From IMG/VR virus record IMGVR_UViG_3300040801_004682, positions 1 through 50,815 of that record: DNA of 50,815 nt; one strand, given 5' to 3'. The notes under the pieces were generated by a model. It worked only from the letters and a program-made list of their open reading frames with translations. It had not been told where the DNA came from and did no database searches. Origin of the DNA: a virus. Position 1 is the first letter of the stretch. The number at the start of each line of letters is the position of its first letter. Positions 16,411 to 24,781 of this stretch are shown here, in pieces. A program made the position numbers and the translations under genes.

Positions 16411-19400
16411 TTATCTATCACTAAAGACTCTAACTAAATCGCTATATAGATCTGAACCTACATCTTCATTAGAAGAGTTATTACTATCAAAAGCCACTCC
16501 AACTTGCACGGAATTTGCTGATGCTTGTTTATTCATTTTTGCATGATGATCAACAATTCTTTTTACAGAAGCATAAGCATTATCATCATATCCTAAGATT
16601 TTTTCAGCTTCTTTTTTAATAGCGGCTTGATTATCATTACATAGTCCAACTTTTGCCATTTGATAAGCTAAATCAAAGGATCGTATAATTTTTGCTTTTG
16701 TATTTTCTTCTAATTCGGCTTTCTTTTCTTTTGACATTGATTCAGAATAATCTTTTAATAAAGCAGCGGCGAATTCACTTCCACCATCTACCTGACCAAA
16801 ATATTTTTTCCAATAATTAGCAACGTCTTTATCTAAACCTTTTTTAACTAATGCATCAAGTTTTGAAGCATCAACTCTACCGGCTCTAATTAATTTATCT
16901 AATTTTTCTGCGGCTTTTTTAACTTTAGGTTCATGACTAACAACTTCTTGCATTTTACTTGAGACTTCTTTAATGTCTTCTACATGTGCTTCTTTAGTAT
17001 CTGAAATGCCTTCTAATTTGGTACCACCTTTAGGATGAGCCTTTTGAAGCATATCAGAAAATTGTAATTTGCTTCCAACAGAAGCGGCAAGCTTATGTCG
17101 GGAAGCTTTTCTTCCTTCTGCTGTTTTCATATTAAACTCCTTATCTAATTGTTTTAAACTTGCTTCCAAAGGTTCAGGCAATGCCTCATCAGGTTCAACT
17201 TCTGTAGTATCAATTTCATCTTCATCAGAAGGAACAGGCATTACTTCAACATCTTCCTCTTCAAAACTATCAAACTGACTTTCTTTTTTGAGAGAAGCTT
17301 CTTTTTTCATTTTCTTTTCAAGAGCAGCTCTTTTTTCTATGGCATATACGCTCTTAGCATATTTTACAAATGCCATTTTAAGAACTTCTGCATCTTTAAT
17401 AGCTTTCTTTGCATCTTTAGTAGCTTCTTCAGCTAATTTTTCTAAAATGCTTGGATTAGCTGCTTTATTAGCGGCTGCATCTTTAAGTAAATCAATTTCT
17501 TCTTTACAAGTTGCAAGAGTTTTGATTGAATTCTTAAAAGATTTACGAAGACCGGCATTAAGAACCATTCTAACTTTATTTAATGATGCAACTGTAGGTT
17601 CTGCTGAAGGTGAAGCTAATTCACCTAATGCTTCTTCAACAGCGACTTCTGGTTGTTCAACTTCTGTGCCAAATTCTTCTCTTTCTCCTTCCATTCCTTC
17701 TACAGCTTCTTCCATTGAAGGTAAGGCATTATCTAATACATCACTTAAACCTTTTAGACCTTCAACTACAGAATTTAATGCTGCTGTTGTATCACCTTCA
17801 GGAGTACCTTCAGTTTCTATGTCACCAGGAGGTGGTTCAGCTAATTCTCCACCTTCAGGAGCAACTGGTTCTTCCATTACAGGTTCAGGAGCGGGGGTAG
17901 GTTCAACAGGTTCAGTAGCTGGAGCTGGAGCGGCTTGAGCGCTTTTAAATAATTCATTAGCTTTATCCAAACCAACAGATTTTATTGTACTCATTAAGTG
18001 TCTTCCAAAAGATTTTTCATATAAAGGTTTATATAATGCTTTTTTATCTCCAGCTAATTCTTTAAATGATGCTGCAAAAATCATTTTATCATTTGATTTA
18101 TCAAAAACTTCCCATTTATTATCACTTGCACTTGCAGAAGTAACAAGTCTGGCTTTTAATGAAGCTCTACAAAGTTTTTCTTTTAATTTTGCATCTTCAG
18201 GATAAACGCCAGTAGTATTTGGGTTTTGTAATTGTTTATCTTCTTTTCTTGCTTTTTCAGCCAGAGGATCTACAGGATATTTTTTAGGCTCTTCAGTACC
18301 TAATATATATGCTTTTTTCTTATCTAAAGATTTTTTAGCTCTTTCAACTGCTTCTGCTCTAATAGCTCTTCTTTCTTCTACACTCGCTCTTGCTAATTGT
18401 TTTTTTACATCAAGATCTTGTTTGGGTATTTCAGTGCCAGCAGCAGGGCTTAAATCAGATAATTCTCCCTTCATGTGGCTATCTTGAGTATTTCTAATAG
18501 AGTCTGCTTCTTCCGCCTCATACTGTCGTTGTTTGGGCTTTGGCTCCTCTGTACCCTGCCAATATCCCTGCTTAATATTTTTTCCCATCAAATCCTCCGT
18601 ACTATTTTGTGTATTCTTATATATAGAAGTTAAAGTATTTTCCAGATTAGAAAGTTTATGTTTAATTAAATCCAAATAACTTTCACTTTCTTTCGAATTC
18701 AATCCCGCGATTCTCTTTAATGCGAAATTATTATCATTTCTTGCATTCAAAATTTCTTTTTCTAATTCCTCAACTCTAAATGATAGTTTTTTGTATTGAG
18801 AAAGTAATTCTTGAGCATTTATTTCAATTTCATTTTCAGATATTTTTGAATTCATAGTATCTAATGCTGCTAAAACTTCAAGAACTTTTGCTTTTCTATC
18901 AGCACCAGTCATAACGATACTCAACTCTATAGGATTAAGATCTGTGTTTATTTCACCATAAGAATTTCTTGTTCTAACATGATTACAATATTCAGATTCG
19001 CAAGTTGCAACATTACCACATTCAAAACAAATTGAAGCTCCTACTCCAACACCCATAGATACATCTGAAGCAACTCCAGTTTTAACATGTCTGGCTAATT
19101 CAGGATAACTAACTTTATCTAAAGCACATAAAGCAATAATTCTTTTATGTTTATCATCCCAATATGTATCAACAATCAAACCACGCATTCCATCTACACT
19201 TGAAGATTGATGATCTTTACAAAGAGGTTTTCCTATCCACTTTTTATAAGCTTTTTTTAGCTCTGATTCCGGAAATATATCTAAATTCGCATTTTTATAA
19301 GGTTTAATCGATAAATCCGAACATTTCCATTTCCAAGAACCATTTTTATCTACCTCCCATTCAGCTGTAATAGGATTTCCATTAGCATCTTTTCTAACAT

Positions 19401-19608
19401 TCCCTTCATCATCTATTAATGCTCTTTCGGCGGCATGCATCATCACAGCCGTAAAATAAAGAAAATCATCCGCTTTTGGAGCTATTTTCTTTAAATCTTT
19501 TGCAAATTTTAAAAATCTATCATGAATTTCACTGTCAGCTTTTATAGATTCAGGTGAAATAAAACTATTATCTATACTTAAATTTTCTCCAAATTTTAAT
19601 ATAACCAT
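16411..19608 (-). CDS. probable prohead protease fused to scaffold
   Basis: The first 250 of 1065 residues resemble a phage head maturation protease of the assemblin-like type. His133 lies in PLCKDHQSSSVDGMRG, beta strands GLIVDTYWDD and IIALCALDK follow, and ASDVSMGVGVG holds the candidate nucleophile Ser181 or Ser184. A zinc-like insertion (Cys194, Cys197, Cys203, Cys208, His210) and ELSIVMTGAD complete the domain. The rest is helical with coiled coil (about 260-320), a Pro/Glu/Ala-rich stretch (about 560-620) and long Lys/Ala/Glu helices, as expected of a scaffold. The C-terminus is VRVFSDR. Many candidate cleavage motifs such as FKSA/QAAP and NKQA/SANS lie in the scaffold part, fitting self-digestion. 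Protease-scaffold fusions are known in other phages and in herpesviruses; the catalytic residues here are my inference. Confidence 0.7.
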   Translation of the reverse strand: MVILKFGENLSIDNSFISPESIKADSEIHDRFLKFAKDLKKIAPKADDFLYFTAVMMHAAERALIDDEGNVRKDANGNPITAEWEVDKNGSWKWKCSDLSIKPYKNANLDIFPESELKKAYKKWIGKPLCKDHQSSSVDGMRGLIVDTYWDDKHKRIIALCALDKVSYPELARHVKTGVASDVSMGVGVGASICFECGNVATCESEYCNHVRTRNSYGEINTDLNPIELSIVMTGADRKAKVLEVLAALDTMNSKISENEIEINAQELLSQYKKLSFRVEELEKEILNARNDNNFALKRIAGLNSKESESYLDLIKHKLSNLENTLTSIYKNTQNSTEDLMGKNIKQGYWQGTEEPKPKQRQYEAEEADSIRNTQDSHMKGELSDLSPAAGTEIPKQDLDVKKQLARASVEERRAIRAEAVERAKKSLDKKKAYILGTEEPKKYPVDPLAEKARKEDKQLQNPNTTGVYPEDAKLKEKLCRASLKARLVTSASASDNKWEVFDKSNDKMIFAASFKELAGDKKALYKPLYEKSFGRHLMSTIKSVGLDKANELFKSAQAAPAPATEPVEPTPAPEPVMEEPVAPEGGELAEPPPGDIETEGTPEGDTTAALNSVVEGLKGLSDVLDNALPSMEEAVEGMEGEREEFGTEVEQPEVAVEEALGELASPSAEPTVASLNKVRMVLNAGLRKSFKNSIKTLATCKEEIDLLKDAAANKAANPSILEKLAEEATKDAKKAIKDAEVLKMAFVKYAKSVYAIEKRAALEKKMKKEASLKKESQFDSFEEEDVEVMPVPSDEDEIDTTEVEPDEALPEPLEASLKQLDKEFNMKTAEGRKASRHKLAASVGSKLQFSDMLQKAHPKGGTKLEGISDTKEAHVEDIKEVSSKMQEVVSHEPKVKKAAEKLDKLIRAGRVDASKLDALVKKGLDKDVANYWKKYFGQVDGGSEFAAALLKDYSESMSKEKKAELEENTKAKIIRSFDLAYQMAKVGLCNDNQAAIKKEAEKILGYDDNAYASVKRIVDHHAKMNKQASANSVQVGVAFDSNNSSNEDVGSDLYSDLVRVFSDR

Positions 19609-19654
19609 ATTCTCCTAAAGAGTAATTTCTATATATGCGAAATTTTTAGTTGAA

Positions 19655-19828
19655 TTATTTATTTAACCAAAAAGGAGAATCGCTTGCCTTTTTACTTAAA
19701 TTGTCTTCTTTATCTTCTTTAGCTTTTTTAGCTTCAGATATTTTTTCTTCTAATTCAGCTTCTTCTTCTTCATTTTTAGGTTTAATAACACTTTCAATTG
19801 TTCCTTCACTATATTTTATAATAGTCAT
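19655..19828 (-). CDS. 57-residue acidic protein upstream of the protease
   Basis: This short gene fills the gap between the phosphatase-like gene and the protease-scaffold gene. Its ATG follows the stop of the upstream gene directly, and AGGATT provides a ribosome site. The product begins MTIIKYSEGT, resembling MVILKFGENL at the start of the protease-scaffold protein. It continues as a Glu/Lys helix and ends LSKKASDSPFWLNK. The LSKKA/SDSP tail contains the recurrent processing motif. It could be a small scaffold or internal core protein. An overlapping plus-strand frame is considered a shadow. Confidence 0.62.
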   Translation of the reverse strand: MTIIKYSEGTIESVIKPKNEEEEAELEEKISEAKKAKEDKEDNLSKKASDSPFWLNK

Positions 19829-21118
19829 TTAATCCTCTTTTGTTTCTTGTTCTTCTTCTTCTTCTACAATATCTTCTTTAATTTCAGTTGTCCAATCTTC
19901 CAATAAAATATTCTCTTTTATATAATCACTTATAGTTTCATCTATAAGTCTTTTTAATTGTGAAGTTTCTTTTTTAATTATTTCTATAGATTTAGTAGCG
20001 TTGTCTTGAAAGTCTATAGATTCTTTTTTGTTAGATAATACATCAACAAAATTATTTACAGATGTAGATATATTTTTCGTACTATCATCTAAAGAATTTA
20101 ACATTGAATATATAGAAGTGTCACTATCAAAATCTTCCAAATATTTCATAACTTTATAAACTTTCTTTTTAATTTTTGTAAGATTTTCTTCAACAACAGA
20201 AGCAAAATTATCTAAATGAACAGATGCATCACTTGCTTGTTCGGGAGTAATTCCTTTATATTGAGAAAAAGGTTCATACATTAAATCAAGATGATCTATA
20301 AAAGATCTTATTATCTTTTCAGATAAAGAGTTAATTTCATCTAAAATAATTTTTGCTTTTTTCTTTTCTCTATTTGGAACTTTAAAAGTTATTCGATCAT
20401 TATCAACAGCTTTTTTCATTAAATATTTAATAATATTTTTTCTAAAATAACTTGCTATAGCAACATCAGTAATATTTTCAGGTACATTTAACATATCAGA
20501 AACTTCTCTTGTTTCTGTATCTTCATCAATATTTTGATAAGTATTAGGGTCTTCTCTGCTATTATCTACTATATTTGCATATTTATCTTTCAAATTTGCC
20601 TCTATACCTTTACAAGTTAAACATTTATCTTTATATATTAACATACCGCAAGATTCGCATAAAACACCAGTTTTTATTGTATATTTATTATTTGCTATTA
20701 ATTTAATATAATTTTTTACGTTTTCAGGTTGCATCCCAACACCAAAACCAAATGATAAAGCTTCTTTTAAAGCATCATCAAAACTCCATCCATTTTCAAT
20801 TCTATATTTTGCTACAAATAATCCGGTTCTATCTTTTCCATGATAACAATGAACATAAGAAGGTACATTATTTATAATTTTAGTAGGACCTATTTTTTTT
20901 ATTAGTTTTCCACCTTCTTCTAATCCAGTTTCTATTGGAATTATAATATGCTCTATTTCATTTTCTTTACAGGCATTATGTATTCTGTTACCGGATTCTT
21001 CATCTAAACTTATTATTTTATTTATACCATAAACATCTTTTAAAATTTTAACTTCCCAATCTTCTGGAGCCCCTCCTCTATATAACATATCATTTACTTT
21101 TTCAAATCTTATTGGCAT
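19829..21118 (-). CDS. tyrosine/dual-specificity phosphatase-like protein with coiled-coil tail
   Basis: Residues 1-145 resemble a small protein tyrosine or dual-specificity phosphatase. VNDMLYRGGAP and KIISLDEE are followed by the P-loop VHCYHGKDRTG, which fits HC-x5-R with Cys91 and Arg97. A zinc-ribbon-like segment (CESCGMLIYKDKCLTC, residues 154-169) follows, then about 200 residues of acidic helix. Such phosphatases remove phosphate from Tyr, Ser/Thr or inositol substrates; the substrate here is unknown. The gene sits among head genes, is separated from its upstream neighbour by 7 bases, and abuts the 57-residue gene. The fusion suggests the enzyme may be part of the virion or prohead core, which is inference. 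Confidence 0.72.
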   Translation of the reverse strand: MPIRFEKVNDMLYRGGAPEDWEVKILKDVYGINKIISLDEESGNRIHNACKENEIEHIIIPIETGLEEGGKLIKKIGPTKIINNVPSYVHCYHGKDRTGLFVAKYRIENGWSFDDALKEALSFGFGVGMQPENVKNYIKLIANNKYTIKTGVLCESCGMLIYKDKCLTCKGIEANLKDKYANIVDNSREDPNTYQNIDEDTETREVSDMLNVPENITDVAIASYFRKNIIKYLMKKAVDNDRITFKVPNREKKKAKIILDEINSLSEKIIRSFIDHLDLMYEPFSQYKGITPEQASDASVHLDNFASVVEENLTKIKKKVYKVMKYLEDFDSDTSIYSMLNSLDDSTKNISTSVNNFVDVLSNKKESIDFQDNATKSIEIIKKETSQLKRLIDETISDYIKENILLEDWTTEIKEDIVEEEEEQETKED

Positions 21119-21125
21119 ATTACAC

Positions 21126-21830
21126 CTATGACAAATTTCTTGTAATTGAATCTAAAACTCTTCTAATATAAGATTCTTTATGACCAGCTAATACATTTTT
21201 TATAAATGTTATTGATTGCCCCATAGAAGAATAATCTCCCATATCTTTATTAGCAATTTCTTGAGAATTCATACCTCTAATTTTACCGATCATTGATGAA
21301 ATGGCTTTTTTCCTTCCATCTTCAGGTATTTTTTTTAATAAAAACATGACTATATCTGCAAGGCTCTTACCAGCAATATCTGGGTCTCCAAGATCTAAAA
21401 CAGAAGCGGTTTTTTTAATATTTTTATCAAAAAAAGAAATTTTTAAAACTAAATTTAAATAATCACTTAAATCTTTGTTTCCACATTTACTTAAATCATT
21501 TGCTATTTTTTTAATTTCATTAGATATATAAACATCATTTCCATTATATATACTATAAACAAAAGAAGATGCTGCGTTTTTTATACCAAATTCTTTTGGA
21601 TCTACAAGTTCAATATCATTAAAATCAATATTCCTTGTTAATTTAAAATTAGTAAATTTTTTTATTTTATCAGAACTTTTTATTTCTAAAATACAAGGAA
21701 TACATTTTGTAGAAGCTAAATTAAAAGCATCAAAAATTTCATCTATTGAATATACTATTTCATTATTATTTAAACCATTTGAAAAAACCGAATATAACTC
21801 TTTAGAATCTTTAATAATATAATATCTCAT
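21126..21830 (-). CDS. unknown head-region protein
   Basis: The 234-residue protein has an N-terminal alpha/beta part (MRYYIIKDSKELYSVFS) and a helical C-terminal half with IADIVMFLLKKIPEDGRKKA-type helices. NIKKTA/SVLDLGD near residue 118 is a candidate processing site separating the two. No family is recognised. It is tightly packed with genes on both sides and probably encodes a structural or head-assembly component. Confidence 0.68.
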   Translation of the reverse strand: MRYYIIKDSKELYSVFSNGLNNNEIVYSIDEIFDAFNLASTKCIPCILEIKSSDKIKKFTNFKLTRNIDFNDIELVDPKEFGIKNAASSFVYSIYNGNDVYISNEIKKIANDLSKCGNKDLSDYLNLVLKISFFDKNIKKTASVLDLGDPDIAGKSLADIVMFLLKKIPEDGRKKAISSMIGKIRGMNSQEIANKDMGDYSSMGQSITFIKNVLAGHKESYIRRVLDSITRNLS

Positions 21831-21831
21831 A

Positions 21832-22665
21832 TTAACCTATAGTTATTAAAGTACCTTCATTTAAACTAAATTTTGCTTTTTTTAACTTTCCAACCTTTAA
21901 ATCATTTAAATTTATTTCTATATTATCAGAAATTCCCTCAATATATGAATGTAAAATTTTAGTATCAAGATTATTATCACAACTACATCTTATATTATAA
22001 CATTTTGCCGTTTTATAAATATCACAATTAATGTTTAAATTATTTAATTTTTTACATAAATTAACAATATCTTTTAAATTATTCGTTTTTGCTTTTATAG
22101 AAAAATTATTTGTTATAGCATTAACAGGTTCATATATAGATATTGTATTATTTTTAATAATTTCATTTTTATTTTCTAATTTTGTTATTTTCATAATACC
22201 ATTAACATCTATTATGGCAAACATTTTTCCTTTCATATAATCATAATCTTCAAAATTCATATTTTTATAATAGTATTTTGCATCAAGCATCTTATCTTTT
22301 TTTAAATTTATAGCTTCTTTTACAATATTAAACAAATTATTACTTTGTTTTTCTTGTTCATTTTGCTCTTCTTGTTCGTTTTGAGTTTCCACTTGAGGGG
22401 TTTCCACTTGAGGAGTTTTAGGTTGCTCGTTTTCAACAATTGGAGTTGTGTTCATCGTGTTTGCTGGTTGAGGTGTTGTTTCTTGTTTTTTAGGAGGCTC
22501 AATAACATTTGATTTTGGTTGATCAGGTAATTTAGGAGTTGAAACTGGAGGTTTAGAAACAGGAGTTACAGGATTAGATTTTACACTTTTAACGGTATTC
22601 ATTGTTGGTACCGTTTGAGCTACTATAGTTTTTAATATTTTTATTCGTTTATTGATATTAATCAT
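21832..22665 (-). CDS. Pro/Gln-rich protein, unknown
   Basis: The 277-residue protein starts MININKRIKILK, like the protein at 5467-6549, then has about 90 residues rich in Pro, Thr, Val and Gln, including a direct repeat PQVETPQVET. The C-terminal half is folded, with paired strands and four Cys (CYNIRCSC) near residues 223-229. The unstructured linker plus a compact C-domain fits a virion protein. The one-base gap to the next gene suggests coupled translation. Confidence 0.66.
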   Translation of the reverse strand: MININKRIKILKTIVAQTVPTMNTVKSVKSNPVTPVSKPPVSTPKLPDQPKSNVIEPPKKQETTPQPANTMNTTPIVENEQPKTPQVETPQVETQNEQEEQNEQEKQSNNLFNIVKEAINLKKDKMLDAKYYYKNMNFEDYDYMKGKMFAIIDVNGIMKITKLENKNEIIKNNTISIYEPVNAITNNFSIKAKTNNLKDIVNLCKKLNNLNINCDIYKTAKCYNIRCSCDNNLDTKILHSYIEGISDNIEINLNDLKVGKLKKAKFSLNEGTLITIG

Positions 22666-22667
22666 TA

Positions 22668-23549
22668 TTAAACCTTTTTAGCCCCAATAACCCATTGTCG
22701 GTATATAATAAAATTATTTTGTTTTTCTGGGTTCCCCTTATCAACAATTACATAATTTACTTTTAGACGCCATTTATCGCCAGGAGAAGGTACTTTTATC
22801 CAAGGCGATGTTATAAAAACTTCAACTTCTCCTCCTTTTTTTATTCCAGTATTTTTTCCTTCAATTATACGCGTCTCTCTTGGTTCTATTTTTTTTATTT
22901 TATAAAATGGTAAATTTGAATAAAAAGCTTTTTCCATCTCAGATTCTGGAATACTATCTTGAAGATTTGAAAATTTAATAGGATCTATATGTTCTTCTTC
23001 AAATTCACCTGGAGAAGTTGTTCCTGTAGGCTCTTGTCTTAATTTACCGGCAAAAACTTGAGCTGCCCATGAAGTAAATATACTTTTAACTCCAGTAGAT
23101 GATGGTTTAATATTTACCCCATATTTTATACTAACTCCAAACTGTTTACCAAATTCATGTAAATTAGAATATAACACATTATTATTATAATATTTTTCCT
23201 TATAATCAGTAAACTCAGCGCGATATCTTGGTTCATTAGACAAAGCTTTTATTTTTTTTACTGTACTTGTTAAGTCATCAATTTTAGGTTGTAAATTATT
23301 AATTTCACTTTCATACCTTGGTACGTCTAAATCATTTATAGCATCTTCAACATTTTTAATAGAATTATAAGTATCAACAAGTTTAGGTTTAAGTTCACTT
23401 GTTTGTTCAACCATAGACTCAACTTCTTTTCTTCTATCCAAATTAAATAAACTAAGAATTTTATTTTTTAATCGAGATAAAAGACCAGCATTAACAATTA
23501 TATTATTAGAAGGATTAATTTCATTAGCTATTTTTATTAATTCTAACAT
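22668..23549 (-). CDS. unknown head-region protein
   Basis: The 293-residue protein begins MLELIKIA/NEINPS, with the recurrent motif right at the N-terminus. Residues 35-115 are coiled-coil-like. The C-terminal half is beta-rich and ends with WIKVPSPGDKWRLKVNYVIVD and YRQWVIGAKKV, which looks like a small beta-sandwich. It lies between the portal cluster and the protease. I do not recognise it. Confidence 0.68.
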   Translation of the reverse strand: MLELIKIANEINPSNNIIVNAGLLSRLKNKILSLFNLDRRKEVESMVEQTSELKPKLVDTYNSIKNVEDAINDLDVPRYESEINNLQPKIDDLTSTVKKIKALSNEPRYRAEFTDYKEKYYNNNVLYSNLHEFGKQFGVSIKYGVNIKPSSTGVKSIFTSWAAQVFAGKLRQEPTGTTSPGEFEEEHIDPIKFSNLQDSIPESEMEKAFYSNLPFYKIKKIEPRETRIIEGKNTGIKKGGEVEVFITSPWIKVPSPGDKWRLKVNYVIVDKGNPEKQNNFIIYRQWVIGAKKV

Positions 23550-23555
23550 ATCATC

Positions 23556-24515
23556 CTAATCAGAATATTTTTGTTCATCTTCTTCCATAAAGCCAGGGGG
23601 TTCATATCCTATATCTTCTTCAACTCTCATTTTTTTAAAATCATTAGTATCTTCTTCAGTATCTTCCTCAATAACATCTTCTCCCTTCATAGATTCAAAC
23701 ATAAATTTTTCAAATTTATTCCAAGCGGAAGAAAATGAATCTGTTTGTATAAATCTTATATAATTATTTCCAAATCCATTTTTACCTTTAGCAACATCCC
23801 AATAAGCTTGAGCATCTCCTTGAGATCTTAATTTGTCTAACATTTTTAAAGTATTTAAATTTGCATTAAAAAGATTTACAATTGAATTAAAAACCACATC
23901 AAATGATTTTTTTAATTGTTTACCAGATTCTGTTTTACCCCAAAACCAAGAAGCTAAAAACGCTTCAGATATAAGCTCTGAAGGTAATTCATTTGCTACT
24001 TTATCTCCTTCTCCCTCTAATCTTGTCCAATCATCATTAGATTTTGTATAATATTGAAACCATCTACCAATAGAAGAAGGTCTTTCCATTTCCCATTGCT
24101 GCTCAACATCTACACCTTTTTCTACTCTTTGATTAGGATTATATTCTGGAGTCTTACCTATCTCAGAAGAAATATAATAATCTATACTTTTCAACTGCGC
24201 TGGAGGCACTCCTACAGCTTCAGCAAACTTATTTCTCATTTGATTAACTATTTGTATTAAGACCGCTTGCTCTCTAAGAAATGCAGAAACATCTTGAGCA
24301 AATTTAACGGCTTCAAGACGCCTTTTATCTTTTTTCATATCCTTTATATAATTAGCTTGTTTTCTAACTACATCTCTAAATATATCATCAGCTTTTATTA
24401 ATACATCCAAAGTTTCTTTATATATATCAGAACGAGATGATAAATATTTTTTACCAATATATTTTAATGGAGAAATAATATTTCTTATACTTCTACTTTG
24501 AGCTAATTTATCCAT
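23556..24515 (-). CDS. unknown head-region protein near the portal
   Basis: The 319-residue protein starts MDKLA/QSRSIRN, another extreme N-terminal copy of the recurrent motif. It is mainly helical (DKRRLEAVKFAQDVSAFLREQ), with aromatic segments (SIGRWFQYYTKSNDDWTR) and a strongly acidic C-terminus. It follows the portal gene in transcription order, interrupted only by a short plus-strand gene. A head-assembly role is inferred from context. Confidence 0.68.
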   Translation of the reverse strand: MDKLAQSRSIRNIISPLKYIGKKYLSSRSDIYKETLDVLIKADDIFRDVVRKQANYIKDMKKDKRRLEAVKFAQDVSAFLREQAVLIQIVNQMRNKFAEAVGVPPAQLKSIDYYISSEIGKTPEYNPNQRVEKGVDVEQQWEMERPSSIGRWFQYYTKSNDDWTRLEGEGDKVANELPSELISEAFLASWFWGKTESGKQLKKSFDVVFNSIVNLFNANLNTLKMLDKLRSQGDAQAYWDVAKGKNGFGNNYIRFIQTDSFSSAWNKFEKFMFESMKGEDVIEEDTEEDTNDFKKMRVEEDIGYEPPGFMEEDEQKYSD

Positions 24516-24568
24516 AATACCTTAAAACGCTAAATCACTAATTATGTAGGAATGTTAGTAGATATACA

Positions 24569-24781
24569 ATGAATATAATAAATGATGTTAATCCAATAAT
24601 AAGATTAAAAACAAAAAAGATATTAAATTCTGGAATTGTTTCTAAAAATAAAAATAAATGGAGAGCTTTTTTAAGGTTTGAAAAACAATTATATTATTCT
24701 AAAACTGTTGATTCTAAAGAAAATGCTATATATGAGTTAAATATTATAAAAAAAAGTATATTAAAAAATCTAAAATATTAA
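24569..24781 (+). CDS. small AP2-like DNA-binding protein, possible remnant
   Basis: This 70-residue plus-strand frame contains KNKNKWRAFLRFEKQLYYSK, then a helix beginning SKENAIYEL. That matches the three-strand-plus-helix pattern of AP2 domains, usually (K/N)KWRARI-x-V-G-K followed by an alpha-helix with Ala-Tyr. AP2 domains are common DNA-binding parts of phage homing endonucleases. No nuclease domain accompanies it, so it may be a decayed homing gene or a small free-standing regulator. It lies on the strand opposite the portal gene and its stop abuts the portal stop. Confidence 0.5.
   Translation: MNIINDVNPIIRLKTKKILNSGIVSKNKNKWRAFLRFEKQLYYSKTVDSKENAIYELNIIKKSILKNLKY

Noticed and set aside
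17069-17938. Long plus-strand frames rich in Ser, Leu and Ala inside the protease-scaffold gene
   Set aside because: They mirror the Glu/Ala/Lys-rich minus-strand coding sequence and have no ribosome site or recognisable domain.
19650-19832. Plus-strand 60-residue frame
   Set aside because: The minus-strand 57-residue frame has a better start context, fits the operon, and shares motifs with its neighbours.
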